Of a stretch of 64,000 bases of DNA, positions 1-9,732 are shown piece by piece. Below the pieces are notes generated by a model. That model made no database searches. It had not been told where the DNA came from and was given only the letters and a program-made list of their open reading frames with translations. Each line of letters begins with the position of its first letter. The first letter of the stretch is position 1. The position numbers were made by a program, and so were the translations under genes. This DNA comes from Rugamonas apoptosis (GTDB taxonomy: Bacteria > Pseudomonadota > Gammaproteobacteria > Burkholderiales > Burkholderiaceae_D): the NCBI RefSeq assembly GCF_014042355.1, contig NZ_JACEZU010000008.1:186001-250000 (forward strand), in the 5' to 3' direction.

Positions 1-671
1 TCAAGGCCATCTACGGCAGCGCCTACCGCACGCCCAACATCTACGAGCGCTACTACGCCTTCATCGGTGACGGCGGCCAGTTGGCCAACCCGGCGCTGGC
101 GCGCGAGCGCATCCGCAGTACGGAACTGGTGCTGACTCGCCAGTGGCAAGCCAGCCGCCGCCTGACCGTCAGCATGTTCCATAACGACGTGTCGGGCCTG
201 ATCTCGCAAGTGACGGATGCGGCCAGCGGCCTGCCCATCTTCCTCAACACCGGCACGCCCTCGGCGCGCGGACTGGAGGCCGAATATGAGCACAACTGGA
301 GCCCCGAGGCCCGGCTGCGCGCCAGCTACAGTTGGCAGCGCGTGCACCGGGACGGCGCCGACACCGTCGATTCGCCCGTCCACCTGGCCAAGCTCAATCT
401 CACCCTGCCCCTGGACGGACCATGGCGCGCCGGGCTGGAAACCCAATACATGGGGCCGCGCGACACGGTGCGCGGCGGGCGCACGGGTGGCTTCCTGCTG
501 GCCAACCTGAACCTGTTCAGCGTGCGCCTGACCCGCCACACGGACCTCGCGTTCAGCGTGCGCAACCTGGGCGACCGGCGCTACGCCGACCCGGTGGCCG
601 ATTCGCAAGTGCTCGATACCGTGACCCAGGATGGCCGGCGGCTGAGCGCCCGCCTCACCGTCGACTACTGA
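1..671 (+). CDS. TonB-dependent receptor, C-terminal part (cut by window edge)
   Basis: Outer-membrane beta-barrel receptor that takes up a siderophore, vitamin or similar ligand with TonB energy. The 5' end is outside the window; the frame is open from base 3 and about 222 residues are visible. The stretch AYRTPNIYERYY at the start, the late strand SVRNLGDRRYADPV and the final LSARLTVDY (aromatic C-terminal residue, the usual barrel-assembly signal) are typical of the family. Only 4 bp separate its stop from the next gene, which codes for a YfiR-type protein, so the receptor is probably co-transcribed with a c-di-GMP module. The ligand cannot be told from this part. Confidence 0.85.
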   Translation, partial: KAIYGSAYRTPNIYERYYAFIGDGGQLANPALARERIRSTELVLTRQWQASRRLTVSMFHNDVSGLISQVTDAASGLPIFLNTGTPSARGLEAEYEHNWSPEARLRASYSWQRVHRDGADTVDSPVHLAKLNLTLPLDGPWRAGLETQYMGPRDTVRGGRTGGFLLANLNLFSVRLTRHTDLAFSVRNLGDRRYADPVADSQVLDTVTQDGRRLSARLTVDY

Positions 672-675
672 CGCC

Positions 676-1272
676 ATGACCAGCCGCCCCGCCCCGTTCC
701 CCCACGCCGACCGGCCGCCGCGCGCGCCGCGGCGACTGGGGCTGCGCGCGCTGGCGCGACTGGGGCTGCGCGGCCTGCTGCTGGCGGCCTGCTGCGGCTG
801 CGGACTGGCGTCGGCCCAGGTGACGGAATACGACGTCAAGGCCGCCTTCGTGTTCAACTTCGCCGTGTTCACGGAATGGCCGGCCGAGGCCCTGCCGGGC
901 GGCGCGCCATTGCAGCTGTGCGCCTTTCCCGGTAACGCCTTGCATGGCGCCCTGGCCGCACTGGGCGACAAGCAGATTAACGGCCACCGGGTACAGTTAC
1001 GCCAGCCCGGCAACGGCGCCAGTGCGCGCGCCTGCAACGTGCTGTTCCTCGATGGCCAGGACCGCGACCGGTGGCACACGCTGCGCCCGGAACTGGCCGG
1101 CGCCAGCGTGCTGACGGTGGCCGACGATCGCGTGATCGGCGCCGCCGGCGCCGTGCTGGCGCTGACCGTGGACCACGCCCGCATCGTGTTCGACGCCGAC
1201 CTGGCGGCCGCCCGCCTGGCCCGATTGACCATCAGCTCCAAGCTGCTGCGCCTGGCCAGGAGCGTGCAATGA
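676..1272 (+). CDS. YfiR family periplasmic protein (DUF4154)
   Basis: 198-residue exported protein. Residues 1-48 hold an arginine-rich start, a hydrophobic stretch and the cleavage-like ending ASAQ, so it should be secreted to the periplasm. The mature start contains AAFVFNFAVFTEWP, the characteristic beginning of YfiR proteins, and two cysteines (LCAFPGN, ACNVLFL) that could form a disulfide. In Pseudomonas, YfiR represses the diguanylate cyclase YfiN from the periplasm. Here the gene overlaps the following membrane GGDEF-EAL gene by 4 bp (ATGA), which fits a repressor-enzyme pair. The function is inferred from family and context. Confidence 0.8.
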   Translation: MTSRPAPFPHADRPPRAPRRLGLRALARLGLRGLLLAACCGCGLASAQVTEYDVKAAFVFNFAVFTEWPAEALPGGAPLQLCAFPGNALHGALAALGDKQINGHRVQLRQPGNGASARACNVLFLDGQDRDRWHTLRPELAGASVLTVADDRVIGAAGAVLALTVDHARIVFDADLAAARLARLTISSKLLRLARSVQ

Positions 1273-3161
1273 TCGCCCGCGCCAGGATCTCCACCCGCGC
1301 ACTGGGCCGGCGCGTGGCGCACTTGAACATGCTGGCCGCCGGTGCCGCGCTGGCACTGGCCGGGGTGCTGCTGATCGTGGTCCAGTTCATCGCCCTGCGC
1401 GGCGCCCTGGTGGACGACTTGCAGGTGCAGGCCCGCATCGTGGGCAGCAACAGCAGCGCCGCCCTGATGTTCCAGGACCGCCGCGCCGGCGCCGAAACGC
1501 TGGCCGGCCTGGCCGCTTCGCCCCACGTGCAGAGCGCCGCCATCTACGGGCCGGCCGGCGCGCTGCTGGCCAGCTACCAGCGCCTGCCCACCAGCGCCCT
1601 GCCCCTCGCCGGCCCGCCACTGCCGCCCGCACATCATGCGTTCAGCGCGCGCCACGTGGAAGTGACGGAACCTGTGAGCGCCAACGGCGCGCGCATCGGC
1701 ACGGTGCTGATCCGCGCCACGATGACGCCGCTGTTTGAACGCCTGGCCAGCTTCGCCGGCTTCACGCTGGTGGTGGCGGCCGGCTCCTACGCGCTGGCCT
1801 GGCTGCTGGTGGCGCGCATGCGGCGCGCCGTGCAGCGGGCCGAGGACCACTTGCATTACCTGGCCCACGTCGACCCCATCACCGCCCTGCCCAACCGCAA
1901 CGCCTTCAACGACAGGCTGGCCACGGCGCTGGAGCACGCGGAGCGGCAGGAAACCAGCGTGGTGCTGCTGCTGCTCGACCTGGACAACTTCAAGGTGGTC
2001 AACGACACGCTGGGCCACAACAGCGGCGACGCCCTGTTGCAGTTGGTGGCGCAGCGCCTGACAGATACCTTGCGCAGCACTGATGTCATTTGCCGCATCG
2101 GCGGTGACGAATTCGTCGTCATCGTCGAGCCGCACGAGGACGAGACGGAGCCGGACGCCGTGGCGCGCAAGATCCTGCACGCGCTGGCCACCCCGTTCCA
2201 GCTGGAGCACCACCTGCTGTACGTGAGCGCCAGCATCGGCGTGAACGTCTATCCCCAGCACGCGCGCGACGAGCAGGCGCTCATGCGCGGCGCCGACACG
2301 GCCATGTACTACGCCAAGAACCGGGGCAAGAACGATTACGAAACGTTCAAGCCGGAGATGGAGCAGTTGGCCCGCAAGCGGCTCCAGCTGGAAGCGAACC
2401 TGCGCCGCGCGCTGGAGAACGATGAACTGAGCCTGCACTACCAACCCCAGGTCGACGTGCGCAGCGGCCGCATGACGGGGCTGGAAGTGCTCACCCGCTG
2501 GACCTGCCCGGAACTGGGCTCGGTCAGCCCGGCCGAATTCATCCCCGTGGCGGAAGAAAGCGGCGTGATCGTGCCGCTGGGGCGCTGGGTGCTGCAGACA
2601 GCCTGCCGCCAGGCGGCCGCCTGGCACGCGGCCGGCCTGCTCGACGAGATCAGCCACGTGGCCGTCAACCTGTCCGCCTGCCAGACGCGCGACAGCGATT
2701 TGATGGCCGACATCCGCGCCATCCTGGACGAGACGGGGCTGCCGCCTGCATTGCTGGAACTGGAGATCACGGAAGGGGTGCTGATGGAGAACGTGCATGC
2801 CAACCTGGCCCTGATGCAGCAGATCCAGACGGCCGGCATTCATTTGTCGATCGACGACTTCGGCACGGGCTACTCATCAATGTCCTACCTGAAGCGCTTC
2901 CCCATCGACCAGTTGAAAATCGACCGCAGCTTCGTCAACGACGTGCCCGGCGACGGCGCCGCCATCGCCACGGCCATCATCGCCATGGCGCACAGCTTGA
3001 ATTTAAAGGTGGTGGCGGAAGGGGTCGAGACGGCACAGCAGGTATCCTTCCTGCGCGAGGCCGGCTGCGACGTCATGCAAGGCTACTACTTCGCCAAGCC
3101 GATGGCGCCGGAAATGCTGGAGCGTCTGCTGTCCGAACGACGCCAGTTCCTCGCTGCCTGA
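1269..3161 (+). CDS. membrane GGDEF-EAL protein (c-di-GMP synthesis/turnover)
   Basis: 630 residues, started at the ATG that overlaps the yfiR-like stop codon. Residues about 20-45 and 155-180 are transmembrane helices around a periplasmic CHASE8-like sensor segment. A GGDEF domain follows with an intact RIGGDEF near residue 277, then an EAL domain. There the signature reads EVL (GLEVLTRW, near residue 404), but later catalytic motifs ELEITEG, IDDFGTGYSS and VAEGVET are intact. Both synthesis and hydrolysis of c-di-GMP are therefore possible. Together with the YfiR-like protein and the receptor this resembles a YfiR/YfiN-type signalling unit at the envelope. Confidence 0.88.
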   Translation: MIARARISTRALGRRVAHLNMLAAGAALALAGVLLIVVQFIALRGALVDDLQVQARIVGSNSSAALMFQDRRAGAETLAGLAASPHVQSAAIYGPAGALLASYQRLPTSALPLAGPPLPPAHHAFSARHVEVTEPVSANGARIGTVLIRATMTPLFERLASFAGFTLVVAAGSYALAWLLVARMRRAVQRAEDHLHYLAHVDPITALPNRNAFNDRLATALEHAERQETSVVLLLLDLDNFKVVNDTLGHNSGDALLQLVAQRLTDTLRSTDVICRIGGDEFVVIVEPHEDETEPDAVARKILHALATPFQLEHHLLYVSASIGVNVYPQHARDEQALMRGADTAMYYAKNRGKNDYETFKPEMEQLARKRLQLEANLRRALENDELSLHYQPQVDVRSGRMTGLEVLTRWTCPELGSVSPAEFIPVAEESGVIVPLGRWVLQTACRQAAAWHAAGLLDEISHVAVNLSACQTRDSDLMADIRAILDETGLPPALLELEITEGVLMENVHANLALMQQIQTAGIHLSIDDFGTGYSSMSYLKRFPIDQLKIDRSFVNDVPGDGAAIATAIIAMAHSLNLKVVAEGVETAQQVSFLREAGCDVMQGYYFAKPMAPEMLERLLSERRQFLAA

Positions 3162-3180
3162 ACAGAACAAAAGAGGCAAA

Positions 3181-3209
3181 AAAAAATCGGGGACGAACCC
3201 CGATTTTTT
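3181..3209. terminator. bidirectional intrinsic terminator between GGDEF-EAL gene and prfC
   Basis: Perfect 12-bp stem (AAAAAATCGGGG / CCCCGATTTTTT) with a 5-base loop ACGAA. It has an A-run on the left and a T-run on the right, so it works for both converging genes. Confidence 0.85.
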
Positions 3210-3234
3210 CTGCCCCGAATATGTCGGCCCTGGA

Positions 3235-4914
3235 TCAGGCCAGCTTGGCCGAGTGCTCGCGGGTGGCGTGGAACTTCAGCTTGGGCCAGCGCTCTTCCGT
3301 CAGGCGCAGGTTGACGGAAGACGTGGCCAGGTAAGCCATGTTGCCGGCCGCATCGTACGCCACGTTGTGACCCAGCGCCGATTCGAAATCGGACAACGCC
3401 TTCTTGTCGTCGCTCGACACCCAGCGTGCGCTGCTGATGCTGGTGCCTTCGAACACGGCGTCCACGCCATATTCGTTCATCAAACGGCTGGCCACCACTT
3501 CGAACTGCAGCACGCCGACGGCGCCCAGCACCAGCTCTCCGCCCTGCACCGGCTTGAACACCTGCACCGCGCCCTCCTCGCCCAGCTGCTGCAAGCCTTT
3601 GTGCAGCTGCTTGATCTTGAGCGGGTTGCGGATGCGTACCGAACGGAAGAAGTCCGGCGCGAAGTACGGGATGCCGGTGAAGGTCAGCATCTCGCCTTCC
3701 GAGAAGCTGTCGCCGATCTGCATGTTGCCGTGGTTGGGCAAGCCGATGATGTCGCCAGCGTAGGCCTCTTCCACCTGTTCGCGCGAGGACGCCATGAACG
3801 TCACCACGGACGACACCTTGATCTCGCGCCCCAGGCGCAAATGCTTGACCTTCATGCCGCGCTCGAAACGTCCCGAGCACACGCGCAGGAAGGCGATGCG
3901 GTCGCGGTGGGCCGGGTCCATATTGGCCTGGATCTTGAACACGAAGCCGGTGAACGGCTGCTCGACCGGATCGACCACGCGCACGGTGGCGTCGCGCTCA
4001 CGGGGCGCGGGCGCCCAGTCCACCAGCGCCGACAGGATTTCACGCACGCCGAAGTTGTTGATGGCCGAGCCGAAGAACACGGGGGTCTGCACGCCGGACA
4101 GGAACTGCTCCAGGTTGAATGGATGCGAGGCGCCGTGCACCAGCTCCACTTCCATGCGCAGCTGGTCCATCTCCAGCGGGAACATCTCCTGCAGGCGGGG
4201 ATTGGCTATGCCCTTGATGATCTCGAACGCGCCGTCGGCCTTTTCCTCGCCGGCCTTGAACAGCATGATCTCGTCCTTGAGCAGGTGGTACACGCCGCGG
4301 AAGTTCTTGCCCATGCCGATAGGCCAGGTGACGGGCGCGCACTGGATCTTGAGCACCGACTCCAGCTCGTCCAGCAGTTCCAGCGGATCGCGCGTCTCGC
4401 GGTCCATCTTGTTCATGAAGGTGACGATGGGCGTATTGCGCATGCGGCACACGTCGAGCAGCTTGATGGTCTGCGCTTCCACACCCTTGGCCGCGTCGAT
4501 CACCATCAGCGCCGAATCCACCGCCGTCAGCACGCGATAGGTATCTTCCGAGAAGTCCTGGTGGCCGGGGGTGTCGAGCAGGTTGATGACGTGGTCGCGG
4601 AATTCGAACTGCATCACCGAGGAGGCCACGGAAATGCCGCGCTGCTTCTCGATCTCCATCCAGTCCGACGTGGCGTGGCGGCCGCTCTTGCGGGCCTTGA
4701 CGGTGCCGGCCATCTGGATCGCGCCCGAGAACAGCAGCAGTTTTTCCGTCAGCGTGGTCTTACCGGCATCGGGGTGGGAAATGATGCCGAAGGTGCGGCG
4801 GCGCTGCACTTCGCGCGCGATCAGGGCGGGGGTTTTGGCGCTGGCCTCGGGGGCTGCGTCGGCGATCTGGTCTGGTGTTGTGTTTTCGGTATCGTTTGCC
4901 ATATTGGTGACCAT
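3235..4914 (-). CDS. prfC: peptide chain release factor 3
   Basis: GTPase that removes RF1/RF2 from the ribosome after termination. About 559 residues. G motifs are complete: [14 protein letters not shown] (P-loop), RGISVASSV (switch I), DTPGHQDF (switch II) and NKMDRE (guanine specificity). The open frame continues upstream without family sequence. The start was placed at the ATG at 4914, preceded by a GGGG element; an ATG four codons downstream (4902) is nearly as good. The gene is a single unit between a bidirectional terminator and the pilY1 3' end. Confidence 0.95.
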   Translation of the reverse strand: MVTNMANDTENTTPDQIADAAPEASAKTPALIAREVQRRRTFGIISHPDAGKTTLTEKLLLFSGAIQMAGTVKARKSGRHATSDWMEIEKQRGISVASSVMQFEFRDHVINLLDTPGHQDFSEDTYRVLTAVDSALMVIDAAKGVEAQTIKLLDVCRMRNTPIVTFMNKMDRETRDPLELLDELESVLKIQCAPVTWPIGMGKNFRGVYHLLKDEIMLFKAGEEKADGAFEIIKGIANPRLQEMFPLEMDQLRMEVELVHGASHPFNLEQFLSGVQTPVFFGSAINNFGVREILSALVDWAPAPRERDATVRVVDPVEQPFTGFVFKIQANMDPAHRDRIAFLRVCSGRFERGMKVKHLRLGREIKVSSVVTFMASSREQVEEAYAGDIIGLPNHGNMQIGDSFSEGEMLTFTGIPYFAPDFFRSVRIRNPLKIKQLHKGLQQLGEEGAVQVFKPVQGGELVLGAVGVLQFEVVASRLMNEYGVDAVFEGTSISSARWVSSDDKKALSDFESALGHNVAYDAAGNMAYLATSSVNLRLTEERWPKLKFHATREHSAKLA

Positions 4915-5060
4915 AATATGGCCCCGCAAAAAACCCTCGATTTTACCGGCAGTTGGCTCTTTCGTGTGAACTGTTTGCGGGCGCGCGCCCCTCACGAAGC
5001 GCTCACGGGGCGCGCAACGAACCAGTCCGCGCGCCCTGTGACCTGGCGCCATCCTTTGGC

Positions 5061-5086
5061 GCCTTACTTTGCCTTACTTTGCCTTA
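5061..5086. repeat. short tandem repeat at the pilY1 3' end
   Basis: CCTTACTTTG occurs twice in a row, followed by CCTTACTCG, right at and behind the pilY1 stop codon. Just upstream, two GGCGCC copies 7 bases apart can pair as a small hairpin. No T-run marks a clear terminator. Confidence 0.5.
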
Positions 5087-8000
5087 CTCGCCCTTGACCC
5101 GGCGCCAGCCCACCCGGTGCGCCTCGGCCGACTTCAGTTCCTGCAGCGAGGTGGTCTTGGTTTCCCCGGTGGCCATGGTGGAGATCATTTTCAGGCCGCC
5201 CGCCGGCAGGCGGATGATGATGAAGCCCACCGCCGCCGAGGTGTTCGACAGCGTGGCGCCGGCCGGGTTGCCGGGAATGGCGTTGCCGGTGCAGACGTCG
5301 ACCTGGTAGGCGTTGCTGGAACCACCCACCTGGCACGAGGACGAGGAGGACGGGATATTGGTCACCACGTTGGCCACCCCGCTGACGATCTGCGGATCGA
5401 GGTTCATGCGTTCGCCGGGATTCAGGCTCCAGTCGAAGAACCAGCCATCCTTCTGACTCAAGTCGACCGGGTTGCTGGTAATGGCGTAGGTATTGCTGTT
5501 GCTGCTAGATCCGGCCAGGCTCAGGGTCTGCTGCACCATGGTGGCGCCACGGATGTTGGCGATGGTGCTGCCGCTGTCCTTGAGCAGGTACAGGCTCTGG
5601 GTGTCCGTATTGGAGATGTCGGGCAGGTCCAGCAGCCGCCCGGTGCCGAACAACACCACACGCTGGGCACTGGTGGTGGTGGTGGTCACGCCGCCGGTGG
5701 TGGTGGTGGTCTGCACTTCGCACAGGGTCACGTCGGGCCGGGTGGTGATGGGCTTGGTGGCGCTGGCGTCGCCCATTTTCAGCACCGTCACGGCACCGGT
5801 GACGTTGGTCAGGTCAAAGCGCCACATCTGGCCCTGGTTGTCGCCGCCGTAGATGTAGGTGGTGTTGGGGTCGATATTGGGATCGGTGCTGATCGAGGTG
5901 ATCTTGGCCAGGCCCGATGGCGTGGTGGTGTCGCCCGAACCGGTGGAGATCTTCTTCAGGATGGCGCCGGTCTTGACGTCGACGATGAACAGGTAGCCCA
6001 GGCCGCTGCCGCCGGCCACGCCGTCGGCGCCCGGCACGTTGTTGTAGCCGGACGTGAGGAACACCACCCACTTGCCGCCCCACACGCCGAATTGCGGGTT
6101 GCCGAAGGTCAGGCCAATATCGGCATCGCTGTGGGCGCACACGGCCGAATCGGCGCACAGTTCCCACAGCGCCTGCGGATTGGCGGGGTCGGTCACATCG
6201 AGCGCGTAGTAGCCGCGCCCGCCCCCGTTCAGGCCCGCCACCAGCACCGAGGCCCAATTGGCGCCCAGCTTGACGTCGGCCAGTTCGGGCGAGCCGTCCG
6301 TGGTGAACTGGTGGTTGGTGCCGTAGGTCGTGCCGGCCAGCGCGTACAGCTTGCGCTGGGTGATGCGCGGCACATAGGCCCACAGCTCATCGCCGGTGGC
6401 GGCGCTGAACGCGTGCAGCATGCCATCGTTGGCGGCCGTGAACACGGTGCCGGCACGCCCCGCTTTGTCGGTCTTGAACTGGGCATAGCTGGCGTCCGGA
6501 TAGTTCTTGCGCGGGTCACGCAGGTAGGCCGGCTTGGACGAGGCGATATCGCCCAGCACGATGGGCACCGGGCCGGTGGCGCCGGCCGGCGTGTTGGAGG
6601 TCATCGTGTAGGCGCGGAAGCGGTTGTTGTCGGCGTACTGCTGCTGCCCGCGCAGCCAGCCGATCAGGTTGTCGCCGGTGTTGACGATGCCCTTGTCGGC
6701 CGCCGACAGCAGCGTGCACTGGGACAGGGCCGCGCACTTGTTATCGAACCACGTCTTCTGCAGGTCGGACATGTTGCTGTAGTAAAAATCGGTGAGGGCC
6801 GTGTTGGACTGGTCCAGCATCAATATCTTGCGGGTGTCCGTGCTGGCGGCCACCTTCTTGCCCACCGTGTCGGAGCTGATCCAGGTGTAGGCCGTGCTCA
6901 CGTCGCCGGTGGTGGGGTCGATCTTCTTGTCCGACAGTTCGCCGTACCACTTCACGGTGGTGAAGGTGTCCGAGAAGATGTCGTTATCCTGCAGCGAGAT
7001 GTTGGGCGTGGAGGTGGCCGCCGCTGCCGCCGCGCCCAGGCGGATCTGCATGTTGGCCAGCGCCGCGCTCAAGCCCTGCACCACTTCCTTGGGCTGCGAG
7101 GCGCTGAAGTACTTGCCGTGGCCGTTGATGGCCGCGTGCCACAAGTCATCCACCCGTTCCTGCACCGTGCTGGCGGTGTTGGTCACATCCGGATCGGGCC
7201 AGACGTAGGCGCCGCCGCCGTTCCATGGGCAGCCGGAGGTGGCGCGCGTGATCAGGTTGTAGAAGTCGCCGCCCGCCTTAGGCGCCGTGTCGTAGTTGGG
7301 TTCATACGACATCACCCCGTCCACGCCCAGGCCCAGCGTGTAGGTGTTCATGTGCAGGTGGGTGTTCTCGCCCGCTCCGGCCGGCACCGAGCCGGGCTTG
7401 CTCATGTCCGGCTCCAGCGGCGGGCGCAGCGATATGGTACCGGTGTCCGAACCGCCGTTATACCAGTGCAGCGAGACGTCGGAAATGGATGGCTGGGTCT
7501 GGGCGCGGGTGTCCACGCAGCCGCGCGCGTAGGTGCAGAAGCGGCTCGCATTCTCCACGTTGTCGTTGTTGACCACGTTGTTGGTGGAGCTGCCGTTCCA
7601 GTAGCCATCCGTCGTGAGGATCATGAAATTCTGCTGGCATGGGTACTGCACCACTTCCGAGCCGGCCGCATAGTTGTACGGCGTCAGGTTGGCGAACATA
7701 CGGCCCACGTTGTCCATCGCCCCGCGGATCGGCGTCGAGCCGGAGGTGGTGGTGTTGTACAGCGTGGTGTACCAGGTGGAACGGGCCGAGCCCGTGAAGT
7801 CAGCCGGCACCATGTCGATGGCCGCGCCCGCGCCCGCGTTGGACAGCTTGACGTAGCCCACCTTGTAGTTGGAAGTGATGGCCGAGAAGGCGATGCCGAC
7901 CGAGGTCTTCATCATTTGCAGACGGGTCTTGTAGTACACATACCAGTTGGCGAAGTTGGTCATCTCCTCCGTGTAGGTGCAGACCCCGGCCGAGGCCACG

Positions 8001-9706
8001 CAATCGACCCGGTCGACTCCCTTGGGATAGGTCTGGCCCGTCACCAGGTTGACGCGCGCAAACGTGCTGGGCGCGCCCGAGCCGGACGACAACGCCGCCG
8101 TCGTGGTGGGGATGGCATCGGGCGAGCTGGTGGCGGCCGTGCCGGTGAAGGTCACATTGCTCAGGCCGGTGCCCGTTGGCGCGGCGCCGTTGGTGGCGGC
8201 GGCCGTGTCGATCAGGCACAGATAGTCGGGCGTGGCGGCCGCGCAGATGGCGGTGACGGCATTGCCGCCCGCATAGGCGCGGATGGTGCCGGTGGCGCCA
8301 ATCGCCGTCACCAGCTTGGAAATGGTGTTGACGGCCGTGACGTTCTTGCCGATGGCCACGTTGCTGGCCACCGTCGTCGAGCCCAGCTTGATGTTGGTGA
8401 CCGTGGGGCTGCCGCTGTTGGGGGTGGTGCCGGCGGCCTGCAACAGCGCCGTGGGCGGCACGCCGGTGGTGGCCGGCGTGGGCGTGACGGTGGGCGCCGT
8501 GACGGTGATGCCCCAGCCGGTGCGCGAATTGTCCGTCACCGTCACGCAGTTAGCGAGCGATTTGGTGCCGCTGCAAATGACGGGCACCACGGCCACCACG
8601 TTGTCGGCCGTCAGGTTGATGCCGAACGCGCTGGAACAGGTGGGCACGGAAGGCTGGCCGCTGTTGGCCGTCTTGACGCAGGCGTAGTACTGATTGGTCA
8701 GGCCGGTCTTGGCGATGATGCTGGCGGCCAGGGCGGCGGCCATGTTCTGCTGCTTGATGGCGGTGTTGGTACCGGTGCTGGCTGTCACGGTGCCGTTGGT
8801 GATGGTGCGCGCCGTGCTGGGGTCGGGAATGGTCACCGAGGTGATGGTGAGCGAGGACGAGGAAGCCGAGGCGCCGATGGCGATGGTGCCATAAGAGGCG
8901 TTGGCGCCGGAGGCGGTCGAATAATTGGGGTAGATGTAGGCGCCCACCCGCTTGGCCTGGCAATTGGTAAGCAAAGTATTGTTACACCAGCGCACCTTGA
9001 CCGGTATCGGATAACCGGACGGCGCCGCCGCTCCCACCGAGGTCGACACGCAGCTCGTCATGGTGGTATCGGTGCAGTACTGGGCCACGCCGATGGTGTA
9101 GTAATACGGCCCGGTGCTGATGGCGGTGGCGCTGGTGAAGGTGTTGTCGGGATAGGTGTAGCCGGCCGTGTTGGTGTGGCACGACGAGCTATTGCTGGGG
9201 TCGCACCACTTCAAGTCGGGGAAGCCGCTGATCAGGTTGATGGCGGTCGAACTGCTGCCGTATAAGTCCGTCTTGTGGGCGTTGAAGCCGTCGCCGCTGA
9301 CCACGGTCCAGGCGCTGGTGTTGGCCGAGGTCTGCTCCGGATAATAGGTGCCATCGGACTTGATGGGCGGCTGGTAACGGATGGCCGGATTGTAGTACTG
9401 CTTGTTGAAGTCCGGGCTCATGAACGGCGGATGGCCCACGTTGCAGGCCATCACCCCCTGGGCCAGGGTGGAACTGGAGCGGCACAGGTTGTCGTTCACA
9501 TAGTCCGGCGTGTAGGACTGGTCCATCGAGCCGGAATTGTCGAACAACAGCATCAGATTGGGTTTGACGGTGCCCGTGCCCGTGATGTTGAGCAAGGGCA
9601 CCTGGGCGATCTGGGTCTGGCCAGCCCAGGCCATGAGCGGGGATGCCAGCAACAGCGGCAGGCAGGCGCGCAGCGCGGCGCGTACGTAAGTCGGCAAGGT
9701 TTTCAT
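5084..9706 (-). CDS. pilY1: PilY1-type pilus tip adhesin
   Basis: 1540-residue secreted protein expected at the tip of type IV pili, acting in adhesion, pilus stabilisation and mechanosensing. The start ATG at 9706 has AGGAATCAAC in front and gives a clean signal peptide ending near MAWAGQ. A von Willebrand A-like metal site (LLFDNSGSM, near residue 55) is followed by a very long Thr/Ser/Ala-rich insert. The fold resumes at NFANWYVYYKTR (about residue 585). The C-terminal half is the PilY1 beta-propeller (AGLNGGGRGYYALDVTDP, YIYGGDNQGQMWRFDL). It is the last gene of the minor pilin operon. Confidence 0.92.
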   Translation of the reverse strand: MKTLPTYVRAALRACLPLLLASPLMAWAGQTQIAQVPLLNITGTGTVKPNLMLLFDNSGSMDQSYTPDYVNDNLCRSSSTLAQGVMACNVGHPPFMSPDFNKQYYNPAIRYQPPIKSDGTYYPEQTSANTSAWTVVSGDGFNAHKTDLYGSSSTAINLISGFPDLKWCDPSNSSSCHTNTAGYTYPDNTFTSATAISTGPYYYTIGVAQYCTDTTMTSCVSTSVGAAAPSGYPIPVKVRWCNNTLLTNCQAKRVGAYIYPNYSTASGANASYGTIAIGASASSSSLTITSVTIPDPSTARTITNGTVTASTGTNTAIKQQNMAAALAASIIAKTGLTNQYYACVKTANSGQPSVPTCSSAFGINLTADNVVAVVPVICSGTKSLANCVTVTDNSRTGWGITVTAPTVTPTPATTGVPPTALLQAAGTTPNSGSPTVTNIKLGSTTVASNVAIGKNVTAVNTISKLVTAIGATGTIRAYAGGNAVTAICAAATPDYLCLIDTAAATNGAAPTGTGLSNVTFTGTAATSSPDAIPTTTAALSSGSGAPSTFARVNLVTGQTYPKGVDRVDCVASAGVCTYTEEMTNFANWYVYYKTRLQMMKTSVGIAFSAITSNYKVGYVKLSNAGAGAAIDMVPADFTGSARSTWYTTLYNTTTSGSTPIRGAMDNVGRMFANLTPYNYAAGSEVVQYPCQQNFMILTTDGYWNGSSTNNVVNNDNVENASRFCTYARGCVDTRAQTQPSISDVSLHWYNGGSDTGTISLRPPLEPDMSKPGSVPAGAGENTHLHMNTYTLGLGVDGVMSYEPNYDTAPKAGGDFYNLITRATSGCPWNGGGAYVWPDPDVTNTASTVQERVDDLWHAAINGHGKYFSASQPKEVVQGLSAALANMQIRLGAAAAAATSTPNISLQDNDIFSDTFTTVKWYGELSDKKIDPTTGDVSTAYTWISSDTVGKKVAASTDTRKILMLDQSNTALTDFYYSNMSDLQKTWFDNKCAALSQCTLLSAADKGIVNTGDNLIGWLRGQQQYADNNRFRAYTMTSNTPAGATGPVPIVLGDIASSKPAYLRDPRKNYPDASYAQFKTDKAGRAGTVFTAANDGMLHAFSAATGDELWAYVPRITQRKLYALAGTTYGTNHQFTTDGSPELADVKLGANWASVLVAGLNGGGRGYYALDVTDPANPQALWELCADSAVCAHSDADIGLTFGNPQFGVWGGKWVVFLTSGYNNVPGADGVAGGSGLGYLFIVDVKTGAILKKISTGSGDTTTPSGLAKITSISTDPNIDPNTTYIYGGDNQGQMWRFDLTNVTGAVTVLKMGDASATKPITTRPDVTLCEVQTTTTTGGVTTTTTSAQRVVLFGTGRLLDLPDISNTDTQSLYLLKDSGSTIANIRGATMVQQTLSLAGSSSNSNTYAITSNPVDLSQKDGWFFDWSLNPGERMNLDPQIVSGVANVVTNIPSSSSSCQVGGSSNAYQVDVCTGNAIPGNPAGATLSNTSAAVGFIIIRLPAGGLKMISTMATGETKTTSLQELKSAEAHRVGWRRVKGE

Positions 9707-9732
9707 GTTGATTCCTATCTGAAAAAGCAGCC

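Noticed and set aside
5069..9265. 1398-codon open frame opposite pilY1
   Set aside because: It mirrors the codon phase of pilY1; the product is a monotone Gly/His/Val/Ala/Arg sequence without domains, a usual effect of GC-rich coding DNA.
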